Of a stretch of 64,000 nucleotides of DNA, positions 10,530 through 19,064 are shown piece by piece. The first letter of the stretch is position 1; each line of letters starts with the position of its first letter. The stretch is from positions 372,001 to 436,000 of the forward strand of contig NZ_POUL01000002.1 of NCBI RefSeq assembly GCF_002890895.1, written 5' to 3'. The translations under genes and the position numbers were made by a program. Below the pieces are notes generated by a model that searched no databases, was not told the DNA's origin, and was given only the letters and a program-made list of their open reading frames with translations. This DNA comes from Stutzerimonas stutzeri. Lineage in GTDB: Bacteria > Pseudomonadota > Gammaproteobacteria > Pseudomonadales > Pseudomonadaceae.

Positions 10530-11261
10530 TCTGCTGGCGTTGGTTTTATGTACTCCGAACTGCGGCAGGAGTCGATACATGCTCTGGAGATACAGGTAGT
10601 CCAGCCACGCGGCCTGATGAACGATAACGATCAGCCAGAACACCAGCTGGAATGAGAATTTACGGGTCTTGTGGCGCAATGCCTGCTGAGCGATCAACGC
10701 ACCCGGCCAGCCACCCAGCAACTCAACCAGATGCAGGCGGGCCTCGGGTGTACGCCAGCCGCTACGCAGTGCGCTGCGCTTGTCGTGCAGGTAGAGCCCA
10801 AAGGCCAACAGGCTACCCAAGAGATAGGCATAGAGCGGCCAGTAGCTACCCTGCACCGCCATACGAAAAAGCCCGAGCGCCGGTAACAGACAGAGCAGAA
10901 TCAACCCCAGGAGTTTTGGTAGCGGCCAACTTATCGCCCCGTTGCGCCGAGGCCATGCTTGCGACTTGGGCCTTGGTTGGATGCTTCTATTCTGCGCGGA
11001 CTGGATCGCTACCCCAGGCGGCTTTCGTCGAATGGCTGGCTCGTCTAAAGACAGCCCTGCGTCCAGGCGGATATGCGTGGCGCGCAGGCGTCCGTTCTCG
11101 TCCCGTTCACTGATATAGAGTACCCGGTCGCCCTGCACCGGACGCCGAGCGCCATGCATGACCGAAATATGCGCGAAGATTTCCTCGCTACCCTGTTCCG
11201 GCCGAATGAAACCGAATCCCTTCTGATCGTTCCAGCTTTTCAGCTGACCGCGTAATTCCAT
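10509..11261 (-). CDS. Cold-shock domain / DUF1294 membrane protein
   Basis: 250 residues joining an N-terminal cold-shock-like nucleic-acid-binding domain to a DUF1294 membrane domain. Residues 1-65 hold GQLKSWNDQKGFGFIRPEQGSEEIFAHIS, with the RNP1-like KGFGFI and RNP2-like IFAHIS motifs. A basic, low-complexity linker of about 60 residues follows, then hydrophobic segments near 117-135, 140-155 and 205-222. HDKRSALRSGWRTPEARLHLVELLGGWPGALIAQQALRHKTRKFSF is the DUF1294 signature. The fusion is known in Pseudomonas; the function is unknown, but it suggests RNA binding at the membrane. It converges on ybiT and shares its terminator. Confidence 0.85.
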   Translation of the reverse strand: MELRGQLKSWNDQKGFGFIRPEQGSEEIFAHISVMHGARRPVQGDRVLYISERDENGRLRATHIRLDAGLSLDEPAIRRKPPGVAIQSAQNRSIQPRPKSQAWPRRNGAISWPLPKLLGLILLCLLPALGLFRMAVQGSYWPLYAYLLGSLLAFGLYLHDKRSALRSGWRTPEARLHLVELLGGWPGALIAQQALRHKTRKFSFQLVFWLIVIVHQAAWLDYLYLQSMYRLLPQFGVHKTNASRYKSAPA

Positions 11262-11329
11262 GACAAGTGATCCCGCGGAAAAACCGGGGATTCTAGCCGC
11301 TTACCTTTGGCGCTACGAGCAGCTAGCCG

Positions 11330-12304
11330 CTATCGGGCCTGGGTGTAGCGGCGCTCAAGAAAACCGAGAAGAAGCCTGTTGACCTGCTCGGGCTGCTCGC
11401 TCTGTATCCAATGACCACAGTCTTCGACGATGTGCTGCTCAAGGTCCGAAACCCAGCTGGGCATCTTCTGCAGCGTATGGGCTTCCAGAGTACCAACCGG
11501 GTCCTTGTCGCCCAGCAGGAAAAGCGCGGGCTGCTCAACCTTTCGCTCGGCTAACGGCGCTGTGCGCTCCCAGTTACGCTCGAAATTGCGATACCAGTTC
11601 AGTGCGCCACGAAAGCCACGCCCCTCGAACGTAGCGAGGTAGACGGCGAACGCGTCCAAACCGCACCAGGCTGGGGGCGCGCCCGGGTCTCGCATGCCCT
11701 GATAGAGCGAGCTGCCGGCTGGTTTGTCCTGTAGAAAGAAATCCTTGGGGACCGCCGCCGAAGTGTTGTGCATCATCATCCGCAACGTGCGCGGAATGTC
11801 CTGATCCAATTCGGTCTCGGCAACACCAGGCTGCTGAAAGTGAAGGATGTAGTTGAACCGATCAGCGAACTGGCTGCGGATGATCTCTATAGCAGGGCGT
11901 TTCGGACGACCACCATAGGGCACGGCCATGGCGGCGATCACTCTGACTCGTTGCGGCTCAAGCAAGGCCAGATGCCAGGCGACCGGTGCGCCCCAATCGT
12001 GCCCCACCACTGCTACCGAGCGCTGACCAAGCAGGTCCATCGCCGCCTGGATGTCTGCGCAGACGGTCATCAGATCATAGCTGGAGACATCATCCGGAGC
12101 GCTGGTCTGCCCGTAGCCGCGCATTTCAGGGACCAACACCCGATATCCCGCCTCCGCCAGCAGCCGTATCTGGTGGCGCCACGAATACCAACTTTCAGGA
12201 AACCCGTGCAGCAACCAGACTACAGGCCCATCCAGGGGACCCGCGCTATAGATGCTGAGTGTGATGCCGTTGACTGATAGAAGCTGATGTTCGAACGAGT
12301 GCAC
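11330..12304 (-). CDS. Alpha/beta hydrolase, epoxide hydrolase-like
   Basis: 324-residue alpha/beta hydrolase with soluble epoxide hydrolase features. Visible are the oxyanion-hole motif HGFPESW (33-39), the nucleophile elbow GHDWGAP with Asp103 as the expected nucleophile in place of Ser, RGYGQTS, and the catalytic His298 in EDCGHWIQSEQP. Cap-domain tyrosines, needed to polarise the epoxide, lie within residues 150-240. An Asp nucleophile also occurs in haloalkane dehalogenases, but HGFPESW and the length favour epoxide hydrolases. The natural substrate cannot be told from sequence. The gene is 33 bases downstream of uppP on the same strand and may be cotranscribed with it. Confidence 0.85.
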   Translation of the reverse strand: MHSFEHQLLSVNGITLSIYSAGPLDGPVVWLLHGFPESWYSWRHQIRLLAEAGYRVLVPEMRGYGQTSAPDDVSSYDLMTVCADIQAAMDLLGQRSVAVVGHDWGAPVAWHLALLEPQRVRVIAAMAVPYGGRPKRPAIEIIRSQFADRFNYILHFQQPGVAETELDQDIPRTLRMMMHNTSAAVPKDFFLQDKPAGSSLYQGMRDPGAPPAWCGLDAFAVYLATFEGRGFRGALNWYRNFERNWERTAPLAERKVEQPALFLLGDKDPVGTLEAHTLQKMPSWVSDLEQHIVEDCGHWIQSEQPEQVNRLLLGFLERRYTQAR

Positions 12305-12337
12305 GTAAGCGCTCCTTGGCTATCTGTTCAAGCGTGC

Positions 12338-13168
12338 TCAGCCGGCCGCAGTACTCCAGTCGATCAGGCTGAACTGCCAGGTTCCAAGGATGATGATGCC
12401 GAAGATGATTCGATACCAGGCAAATGCCGCATAGCTATGGTTGCCTATAAATTTCAGCAAGGCTCTGACAGCCACCATCGCAAAAATGAACGATGTAACA
12501 AAGCCGATCGCAAACACCGGCAAATCGGCTGGCTGAAAAAGATCTCGATACTTGTAACCCGAATACACCGCAGCACCGACCATGGTTGGCATGGCCAGGA
12601 AGAACGAAAACTCCGTGGCTGCCTTACGGGACAGCCCGAACAACAGTCCACCGATGATCGTTGCACCCGAACGGGAGGTGCCGGGAATGAGTGCCAAGCA
12701 CTGTGCAAAACCCACCTTCAGGGCCTGGCTCCAGTGCATGTCATCAACCGTTTCGGCCTGCACTTCATGCGCTCGCTTTTCAGCCCAGAGCATCACTACG
12801 CCGCCAATTACCAGTGCGGCAGCTACCGTGATCGGGTTAAACAGGAACTCATGGATGAGATCAGCGAAGGTGACACCAAGCACCACCGCCGGAAAAAACG
12901 CGACCAGCAGGTTCCCGGTAAACTTCTGGGCCTGCTTCTGTTTCGGCAGGCCGACCACCACGTCGACTATCTTGCGCCGGTACTCCCATACAACCGCCAG
13001 GATCGCACCTAGCTGAATAATGATGTTGAAAGCCAGCGCTCTTTCCCCGCCGAAACCGATCAGGTCCGCGACGATGATCTGGTGCCCGGTGCTGGATATC
13101 GGCAGAAACTCCGTGATGCCTTCCACTACCCCTAGAAGCAACGCCTGAAAGGCAATCCATAGGTCCAT
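12338..13168 (-). CDS. uppP: Undecaprenyl-diphosphatase
   Basis: Inner-membrane enzyme that removes a phosphate from undecaprenyl pyrophosphate to recycle the lipid carrier of peptidoglycan and other glycans; also known as BacA because extra copies give bacitracin resistance. The 276 residues are strongly hydrophobic with about eight membrane segments. Signature motifs are present: [16 protein letters not shown] (E16, E20, S26, H29) and [12 protein letters not shown]. Length matches the family. The 280 bases upstream separate it from the divergent chemoreceptor gene and must hold both promoters. Confidence 0.97.
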   Translation of the reverse strand: MDLWIAFQALLLGVVEGITEFLPISSTGHQIIVADLIGFGGERALAFNIIIQLGAILAVVWEYRRKIVDVVVGLPKQKQAQKFTGNLLVAFFPAVVLGVTFADLIHEFLFNPITVAAALVIGGVVMLWAEKRAHEVQAETVDDMHWSQALKVGFAQCLALIPGTSRSGATIIGGLLFGLSRKAATEFSFFLAMPTMVGAAVYSGYKYRDLFQPADLPVFAIGFVTSFIFAMVAVRALLKFIGNHSYAAFAWYRIIFGIIILGTWQFSLIDWSTAAG

Positions 13169-13447
13169 CTATTTCCCCAATTTAACGCTGGATTTTATCG
13201 CGGCTGAATATGCCACAAAGGTATATGTCAGATAGCCATCTGAGCGCTGTTCTGACTCGCTTGAGCCAAGTAAATTCATTGGTGAACGCGGCCACACTCA
13301 TCTTTTTCAACTGACAGCCGAAACGCTATTCATGAGCCATGACCAAAACCGCTGCCTTAACTGTTTTTCAGGGCAGACCGTGTCGCCGCGCTCCACTCCC
13401 AATTCGAATAATAAAAACACAAGACATTAACAGGAGCTTACAACCCT
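13169..13447. other. Divergent promoter region of uppP and the chemoreceptor gene
   Basis: About 280 AT-richer bases with no supportable gene. Candidate AATAATAAAA sequences near 13408 could serve the chemoreceptor gene, whose ribosome site CAGGAG is at 13431-13436. I looked for a clear FliA (sigma-28) pattern and did not find a convincing one. Confidence 0.4.
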
Positions 13448-15082
13448 ATGAATCTGCTAAGAAACTTCCCGATTAGCAAGCGCCTCTGGCTGATTCCGCT
13501 GGTAGCGGTGGTCATGCTCTTCGTGCTTGGCCTGCTGATGATCCAGCAGGTGCGTAGCGACTTGTACAAAGGCAAGCAGGTCATGACGCAAAACATCGTC
13601 GAGACCGCGCGAGGAGTACTGACCTATTACCAGCAGCTCGAAGCCAACGGGAGCATGACGACGGCCGAGGCACAGAAAGCCGCAATGGATCAGGTTCGTC
13701 TGATTCGCTATGGCCAGAGCGACTATTTCTGGATCAATGACATGCAGCCCGTCATGGTCATGCATCCGATGAAACCCGAGCTTGAGGGCCAGAATCTGTC
13801 CAAGGTTAAGGATCCGAACGGCAAAGAACTGTTCAACGAGATGGTCAAGATTGCCCAACTCAAAGGTGCCGGCCTGGTTGACTATCAATGGGCGAAGCCC
13901 GGCGAGAAAGACCCCGTACCGAAGATCTCCTATGTCGAGCTGTTCAAGCCATGGGGCTGGATCATAGGTTCAGGGATCTACGTCGACGACGTCGAAGCGG
14001 AGTTCCAGAATTATCTCGTCCGTTTTTCGATCATCGGCTTGGCAATCGCTGCGCTGATGGCGGTGCTGGTCGCCATTCTCATCCGCAGTATCACCCAGCC
14101 GTTGCGCCACTCCATGCAGGCGATGGCCAACATCGCCAGCGGCGAAGCCGACCTGACGCGCAACCTCGACGTGTCGGGCAACGACGAATTGACCACACTT
14201 AGCCGCGACTTCAACACCTTCACGGCCAAGCTTCGTTCGGTGATCGGGCAACTGTTTGAAACCTCTGGCGCACTGGAAACCTCCTCTAATGCACTCGGCG
14301 GTCTGGCCGGACAGGCGCACAAGCAGAGTCAGCAACAGTCGCAACAAATGGAGCTGGTTGCCACAGCCGTCAACGAGGTCACCTATGCTGTTCAGGAAGT
14401 GGCGAAGAATGCTGAACAGGCATCCAACGAAGTAGGTGACGCGGAGAAACAGGCAGGCTTGGGGCAACGAAATATCGAAGCCAGCTTGCAGCAGATCGAC
14501 CAGCTCTCAACCACCATCAACGAAGCGGTCGGGGTCATCCAGTCGTTAGCTGACGAGACCACCAAGATCGGATCGGTTCTCGAGGTTATCGGGTCGATCG
14601 CCGATCAGACCAACCTCCTCGCACTAAACGCCGCGATCGAGGCAGCCCGCGCAGGTGAGCAAGGTCGAGGCTTCGCAGTGGTGGCCGACGAGGTTCGCCT
14701 GCTTGCGCAACGCACCCAGACCTCAACGGCCGAGATTCACACAATGATCGAACGCCTGCAGAAGAACTCAGGTGCAGCCGTCACGGTGATCATGGAAAGC
14801 AGCCGAGCTTCCCAGGCCACCGTGGAGCAAGCGAGTCAGGCCGGGGCAAGCCTTGGCCAAATTGCCCAGGCACTGCGCAACCTATCGGGATTAAACGCGT
14901 CGATAGCCAGCGCTACATTGCAACAAACGCACGTGGTCGAAGACATCAACCAGAATGTCACTCAGGCAGCTGGGTTGGCGCAACAAAGTACACAGGCCGC
15001 CGAGCAGTCGAGCGCGGCAGGAGAGCGGCTCGGTGAGCTAGCCGAGCAGTTGAATCGCCTGCTCAGGCAGTTCAAGGTCTGA
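13448..15082 (+). CDS. Methyl-accepting chemotaxis protein with single Cache domain
   Basis: 544-residue transmembrane chemoreceptor. A membrane helix at about 12-32 is followed by a periplasmic single-Cache (sCache_2) domain, recognisable by [37 protein letters not shown] and ending [14 protein letters not shown]. The second helix is at about 195-215, then a HAMP domain ([25 protein letters not shown]) and a cytoplasmic signalling coiled coil. Its hairpin tip has the nearly invariant [32 protein letters not shown]. No C-terminal CheR-tethering pentapeptide is present. sCache_2 receptors often sense small organic acids, but the ligand is unknown. A strong terminator follows. Confidence 0.95.
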   Translation: MNLLRNFPISKRLWLIPLVAVVMLFVLGLLMIQQVRSDLYKGKQVMTQNIVETARGVLTYYQQLEANGSMTTAEAQKAAMDQVRLIRYGQSDYFWINDMQPVMVMHPMKPELEGQNLSKVKDPNGKELFNEMVKIAQLKGAGLVDYQWAKPGEKDPVPKISYVELFKPWGWIIGSGIYVDDVEAEFQNYLVRFSIIGLAIAALMAVLVAILIRSITQPLRHSMQAMANIASGEADLTRNLDVSGNDELTTLSRDFNTFTAKLRSVIGQLFETSGALETSSNALGGLAGQAHKQSQQQSQQMELVATAVNEVTYAVQEVAKNAEQASNEVGDAEKQAGLGQRNIEASLQQIDQLSTTINEAVGVIQSLADETTKIGSVLEVIGSIADQTNLLALNAAIEAARAGEQGRGFAVVADEVRLLAQRTQTSTAEIHTMIERLQKNSGAAVTVIMESSRASQATVEQASQAGASLGQIAQALRNLSGLNASIASATLQQTHVVEDINQNVTQAAGLAQQSTQAAEQSSAAGERLGELAEQLNRLLRQFKV

Positions 15083-15115
15083 CTACGCAGAATTAGCGCA
15101 GCGCTTTGTATACAT

Positions 15116-15156
15116 CGGCCAGATCCAGAACTTGGATCTGGCCGTTTTGTTTTTTA
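15116..15156 (+). terminator. Strong terminator of the chemoreceptor gene
   Basis: CGGCCAGATCC (15116-15126), loop AGAACTT, GGATCTGGCCG (15134-15144), then TTTTGTTTTTT. The 11-base arms are perfect. Confidence 0.92.
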
Positions 15157-15457
15157 CTCCGGTTGCGGCTCTTCGCCACACCCGAAACAACATTAAACGC
15201 AGGTTTGAACCGGAATCTACATGTGCCACCTGAAACTAGCTCAACTAAAACAATAACTTAGCTTGCAATTAAGCCGAGAGTGCAAGCTGCAGCTAATGCT
15301 AGACCTTTGGCTAATTGCAAAAAAAACCGTAAAACACGAAACAGCCCTGTGACTTATCGGTCCTCTGTGTACATCAATGGATATGTAAGGCCAACGCCGA
15401 CAGCTTGGCGGCAGGCTCATATCCGATTTTTGGTTATCACATAGAGAGACATGCCTG
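15157..15457. other. AT-rich intergenic region
   Basis: About 300 bases without a supportable gene, clearly more AT-rich than the neighbouring genes. It contains a perfect 8-base inverted repeat AGCTTGCA/TGCAAGCT (15260-15267 and 15281-15288) with a 13-base spacer, and an A8 run near 15320. It probably carries the promoter of the small gene at 15458. A small RNA cannot be excluded, but no terminator supports one. Confidence 0.4.
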
Positions 15458-15727
15458 ATGAACAGCCCGCTTCGCTTTAACGACGCCCTCCTGATTACTG
15501 ACCGTGCGTTCAAACCATTCCAGTGCGTGGCCTGGACGCTGCTCGAAGGCAACGGCGAGCTCAGTATCACAGTTCTGGATGGCAGCGAATCGCGCACCGT
15601 CGGTCATTGCAAACTGGCTAGCCATGTCTACTCCGACCCGATCAAGCTCGGCCAGTCACTGGAGCAGGCACGCGCCGACCTGAGTCGCCAAGGCGTACAT
15701 TTGGCTCCTTGGCACATGCCCGAATAA
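15458..15727 (+). CDS. Hypothetical 89-residue protein
   Basis: Small soluble protein beginning MNSPLRFNDALLITDRAFKP; I do not recognise a family with a known role. It has no signal peptide or membrane helix. The C-terminal half is a helix plus a short tail ending HLAPWHMPE. The gene has its own upstream region and a good terminator at 15749, so it is probably a single-gene unit. Its reality is supported by a diverged, interrupted paralogue 480 bases downstream (16207-16470): 16 of 31 residues are identical in the C-terminal part. Confidence 0.8.
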   Translation: MNSPLRFNDALLITDRAFKPFQCVAWTLLEGNGELSITVLDGSESRTVGHCKLASHVYSDPIKLGQSLEQARADLSRQGVHLAPWHMPE

Positions 15728-15748
15728 AACTGTCCGCGTTTAGATGAA

Positions 15749-15779
15749 GCCCGGCTGCGCAAGCGCCGGGCCTTTTTGC
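15749..15779 (+). terminator. Rho-independent terminator
   Basis: GCCCGGC (15749-15755), loop TGCGCAAGC, GCCGGGC (15765-15771), followed by CTTTTTGCTTT. It ends the transcript of the 89-residue protein gene. Confidence 0.88.
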
Positions 15780-15877
15780 TTTCAAGTGCCTGATCCGCGC
15801 AGGTGCTCCGCTGAGCAGACGGACCCATTCGGGTATTCGACGGTCCCAGCAATAAGCCAATAAACAAGGAGCAGCCC

Positions 15878-16159
15878 ATGAAAGGTGCAGAAGCCTACGT
15901 CAATGATCAATGGCATAGCAGCGGTCTGGCCAATCTGCCGGAGGGTGAACAAGGCCATTGCATCACCCTCAAGTTCATCATTCCCCGCGATACGCAGACC
16001 ACCGGGTTGATCACACATGTCTGCGATGTAGCGGAGCAGCATCTGAGCGACTTCTACAAGGGTCGTCAGGTGACGCACAAACCGGTACAGGGCTCGGTAG
16101 TGGGCGATGGCAGCGGCGATGGGATCAATCTGATCTTCGACATTGCACCTGCGAAATGA
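15878..16159 (+). CDS. Hypothetical 93-residue protein
   Basis: Small soluble protein starting MKGAEAYVNDQWHSSGLANL after an AAGGAG ribosome site about 9 bases upstream. Strand and helix alternate (CITLKFIIPRD, then LITHVCDVAEQHLSDFYKG, then GINLIFDIAPAK), suggesting a compact alpha/beta fold. I do not recognise the family. It lies between the 89-residue gene and its broken paralogue in a patch of small unknown genes; no terminator or regulatory site is obvious after it. Confidence 0.7.
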   Translation: MKGAEAYVNDQWHSSGLANLPEGEQGHCITLKFIIPRDTQTTGLITHVCDVAEQHLSDFYKGRQVTHKPVQGSVVGDGSGDGINLIFDIAPAK

Positions 16160-16206
16160 TCAATATCTGCGGACCAAGAGGATGACATCGGCAGTCCTTG
16201 GCCTTG

Positions 16207-16470
16207 ATGAAGCCAGACGAATCTGCGAAATGGCGTTCTTACCCTGTCATGCAGTCACCCGAGCCGACCACACGGGACGGCAGCTTCTCGCTAAGCGTAA
16301 CCAGTGCGGCAGGTGACGAAGCTCTATCAATCCTACATATCGCGCGATCTTAGTATGCAGACCCGGCCCACTTGGCCGGTTTGCTGGAGGCTGCCCGACT
16401 CGAATTGAGCAAGGATGGCGTGAAATTGAGTGCATGGTCCATGCCTGCACAGCCTGGGATTACTGACTGA
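16207..16470 (+). pseudogene. Interrupted paralogue of the 89-residue gene at 15458
   Basis: One reading frame from ATG 16207 to TGA 16468-16470 is broken only by an in-frame TAG at 16351-16353. After the stop it reads YADPAHLAGLLEAARLELSK and so on to SAWSMP, which aligns without gaps to YSDPIKLGQSLEQARADLSR...APWHMPE of the intact gene, 16 of 31 residues identical. Before the stop, DGSFSLSV aligns with NGELSITV. Total length (87 residues plus the stop) nearly equals the intact 89. A single nonsense change in a duplicated gene explains this best. A functional 48-residue product cannot be excluded, but the frame has no good ribosome site. Confidence 0.75.
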
Positions 16471-16725
16471 GCATGACTCAACGGCGCCGAACAGTGAGTA
16501 TCGGAGCCGGACGGAGCCAATATTCCCGCGATCAGCTGCTGCAATGATCTCGCTGGAGGCGCCGCTACTGACAGGCGGCACGGCATTGGCAGCAAAAATG
16601 GAAACAACATTGCTGTTCATGCTGCGCCGTTATGCGAGCCAGAACCCCTGTCGTCCGTGCCGGTCTGTTATTGAGACACAGCGCTTGTGTCAGCACCCTT
16701 CTCGTTCGAACCCAGGAGCGCTTAT
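16471..16725. other. Non-coding stretch in the small-gene patch
   Basis: About 255 bases after the pseudogene. Open frames here show no recognisable protein pattern and no ribosome sites. It may be decayed coding sequence, since it continues from a broken gene, or a promoter region for the 54-residue gene at 16726. No hairpin terminator was seen. Confidence 0.35.
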
Positions 16726-16890
16726 ATGATCGGAGACTATTCCTCGATAAATGACCATCTGGAAAGTGCACGACGGCTGGCGGACAGCGCCGAAACAAAG
16801 GCGGATCCGGCGATCTATCGCGAGGCAATCGACGAACTTGTAGCCGCGATACGGCTGTTGATGCGTAACAGCCAGGAAAGCGAAGACTGA
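16726..16890 (+). CDS. Hypothetical 54-residue protein
   Basis: Short, acidic, helical protein beginning MIGDYSSINDHLESARRLAD and ending RNSQESED. The frame is open further upstream, but the ATG at 16726 has CCAGGAG 8 bases before it, so that start is chosen. Two predicted helices with a heptad-like spacing (LESARRLADSAE, IYREAIDELVAAIRLLMRN) suggest a small helical hairpin that might pair with itself or a partner. I do not recognise a family. It precedes the topoisomerase IB gene by 118 bases. Confidence 0.6.
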   Translation: MIGDYSSINDHLESARRLADSAETKADPAIYREAIDELVAAIRLLMRNSQESED

Positions 16891-17008
16891 CACCGGCCTC
16901 GCCCAGCAAGTCGCCACCAACCACCAGGACAGCCTGGCTGCATTCAACGCACAATCATTGACGCAGCTGGGCTTAGAACGCCGGGCAGAGGCCCTTTCAG
17001 GAGCATGC

Positions 17009-18112
17009 ATGCTGATCGATCAGGGCAGCGGGAAGGCTCCGCAATTGGCGGAGGGCGTTCGCCCGCAGCCGGCGGATGAAATACCGGATACCGGCACGGC
17101 CCTCTGCCCTGAGCTACCTACCGATCTGCACTACGTGGACGATCACGGGCCAGGCATCAGCCGCCGAAAGCTCAGAGGTAAATTTGCTTATTTCCTGCCG
17201 TCGGGCGAGCGCATCCTTGATGTGCAGGAAATAGCCCGCATCAATAAGCTGGCCATCCCGCCCGCTTATTCCGACGTCTGGATATGCCCGGATCCTCAAG
17301 GCCATATGCAGGCGACTGGACGCGATGCTCGCGGTCGCAAGCAATATCGTTATCACCCTCGCTGGCGTGAGATCCGCGACAGCAGCAAGTATGAACGTGT
17401 CCTGTTATTCGGTTCTGCCCTGCCGCGTATGCGAGAGCGCCTGCAGCAGCAGTTGTCTTTGCATGGCATGCCAAGGGAAAAGGTAATGGCGCTGCTGGTG
17501 CAGTTGCTCGAATCGACCCTGATCCGTGTTGGCAACTCGCGATACGCAAAAGAAAACCGCTCTTATGGACTGACCACACTGCGAACCCGTCATGTCGATG
17601 TACGGGGCGCTGCGATCCGTTTTCAGTTCCGAGGCAAAAGCGGTGTAGAGCATCGCGTGACACTAAAGAACCAACGCCTGGCGCGCATCATCCGGCGCTG
17701 CATGGAGTTGCCAGGTCAGCATTTGTTTCAGTACCTGGACGAGCATGGTGTGCGTCGGCCAGTCAGCTCCAGTGACGTTAACGCATTCATACAGGAGATG
17801 ACCGGGGGCGACTTTACCGCCAAGGACTATCGTACCTGGGCAGGGAGTGCCTTGGCGCTGGAATACCTGCGCAAGCGTGAATGGCAACCGGACACCGTGG
17901 CGCGCCGCAATCTGGTCGATGTGGTTTCCCAGATTTCTCGCCAACTCGGTAATACGCCCGCCGTGTGTCGCCAGTGCTACATCCACCCTGACGTGCTTGA
18001 CGCCTTCGTCGCTGGCGAACTGGCGCAACTGAGCAAGGCGAGAAAGCGCAAGTGGATGAGCAGTGAAGAAGTCACTTTGCTGAAATTTCTAAGCGCCCGC
18101 ACGAAGGCCTAG
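17009..18112 (+). CDS. DNA topoisomerase IB (poxvirus-type)
   Basis: Relaxes supercoiled DNA through a 3'-phosphotyrosine intermediate without ATP. The 367 residues carry the full catalytic set: GRKQYRYH (Arg110), GKSGVEHRV (Lys210), KDYRTW (Arg275) and CYIHPDVL with the nucleophile Tyr324. The vaccinia active-site His is replaced by Asn315 (GNTPAVC), as is usual in bacterial members. The frame is open back to a TTG at 16958, but ATG 17009 has CAGGAG five bases upstream and is preferred. The C-terminal KARKRKW is basic. Its TAG stop overlaps that of the convergent diguanylate cyclase gene (CTAG). Scattered presence in bacteria suggests past transfer. Confidence 0.93.
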   Translation: MLIDQGSGKAPQLAEGVRPQPADEIPDTGTALCPELPTDLHYVDDHGPGISRRKLRGKFAYFLPSGERILDVQEIARINKLAIPPAYSDVWICPDPQGHMQATGRDARGRKQYRYHPRWREIRDSSKYERVLLFGSALPRMRERLQQQLSLHGMPREKVMALLVQLLESTLIRVGNSRYAKENRSYGLTTLRTRHVDVRGAAIRFQFRGKSGVEHRVTLKNQRLARIIRRCMELPGQHLFQYLDEHGVRRPVSSSDVNAFIQEMTGGDFTAKDYRTWAGSALALEYLRKREWQPDTVARRNLVDVVSQISRQLGNTPAVCRQCYIHPDVLDAFVAGELAQLSKARKRKWMSSEEVTLLKFLSARTKA

Positions 18113-19062
18113 CGGTACAGCGTCACCTGATTGCGCCCTGCGGCTTTTGATGAATACAGGGCGTTGTCTGCGCGCTCAATCAGTTGCGCGTAACCACTGG
18201 TTGGCTGGCTAAGGTCCGCAATTCCCAAACTGACGGTGAAGCGAATGCTATGCCCGTCGTAGACGACCTCATGGGCCTCAATGGTTTGCCGTAACCGTTC
18301 AGCAAAGGTCACTGCGCCCTCGCTGTCGGTGTCCGGCAGCAGTACCACGAACTCCTCACCGCCGTAGCGTCCGGCAATATCCGCGTCGCGCATGCACTGC
18401 CGAACAAGCTCGGCAGTTTGCTGGATCACGGCATCGCCGGCCTGATGGCCGTAACTGTCGTTGATCTTCTTGAAGTGGTCGATATCGAACATGACCAGCG
18501 CAGCGATGCGCTCATAGCGAAGATGTCGCGCATAGTCCTGACGCAGCATCTCCTCCCAATGGCCTCGATTAAACAAACCTGTCAGGCGGTCGGTGCTGGA
18601 TAGGCGCTGCAGTTCCTGATTCGCCGCTTGCAACTGGCGACGGTTGGTAGCCACATCGGTTACGTCATAGATGATCAGGCAGATCTGTTCGATTCTGCCG
18701 TTGAGCGCCTTCAATGGCATCAAAGTGGTGTTCTGGTACATGAAATCTTCCAGTCCGGTAATCGGCTGGTAGTTTTTGAATCGCAACAGATACGGCCGCT
18801 GCTCCCAGATGGTGAACGACGGCGTCCCGAGCGTAGCGACGTTCTCCACCTTACGGCGAAACCAGTGCTCGTCGACTTCAGGAAACAGCTCAAAGAAAGT
18901 TTTCTTGCGCGCCTCTTCAGGCAACCGTCCGGAGCGGTTCTCCATGAACGTATTCCAGACATCGATGCGATACTCGCGGTCAAGCACCACGACACCCACG
19001 TCGATACTCTGGACGATGGCCAGTAACCAGTGGAGTTCGCTTAGATCGTTCGGCTCGGACAT
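18109..19062 (-). CDS. PAS-GGDEF diguanylate cyclase
   Basis: 317-residue cytoplasmic protein expected to make cyclic di-GMP from two GTP. Residues about 10-135 form a PAS-like sensor (GVVVLDREYRIDVWN at its start); a short coiled-coil linker follows (RRQLQAANQELQRLSS), then the GGDEF domain. The active motif is GGEEF (234-238), and an inhibitory RxxD site is present (RDAD, 225-228), so product inhibition is likely. No membrane segment is seen. It starts 2 bases after the stop of the REC-CheC-like gene, so the two form an operon in which a phosphorelay or phosphatase protein probably controls cyclic di-GMP output. Confidence 0.93.
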   Translation of the reverse strand: MSEPNDLSELHWLLAIVQSIDVGVVVLDREYRIDVWNTFMENRSGRLPEEARKKTFFELFPEVDEHWFRRKVENVATLGTPSFTIWEQRPYLLRFKNYQPITGLEDFMYQNTTLMPLKALNGRIEQICLIIYDVTDVATNRRQLQAANQELQRLSSTDRLTGLFNRGHWEEMLRQDYARHLRYERIAALVMFDIDHFKKINDSYGHQAGDAVIQQTAELVRQCMRDADIAGRYGGEEFVVLLPDTDSEGAVTFAERLRQTIEAHEVVYDGHSIRFTVSLGIADLSQPTSGYAQLIERADNALYSSKAAGRNQVTLYR

Positions 19063-19064
19063 GT

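Noticed and set aside
13169..13447. FliA-type promoter for the chemoreceptor gene
   Set aside because: Expected from function, but no sequence matches the sigma-28 -35/-10 pattern with the right spacing.
16690..16725. tRNA-like GTTCGAACCC sequence
   Set aside because: It resembles a T-loop, but flanking bases do not form the T-stem, acceptor stem or anticodon arm.
16958..17008. TTG-started 17-residue extension of topoisomerase IB
   Set aside because: ATG 17009 has a well-placed CAGGAG; the extension has no homologous pattern that I recognise.
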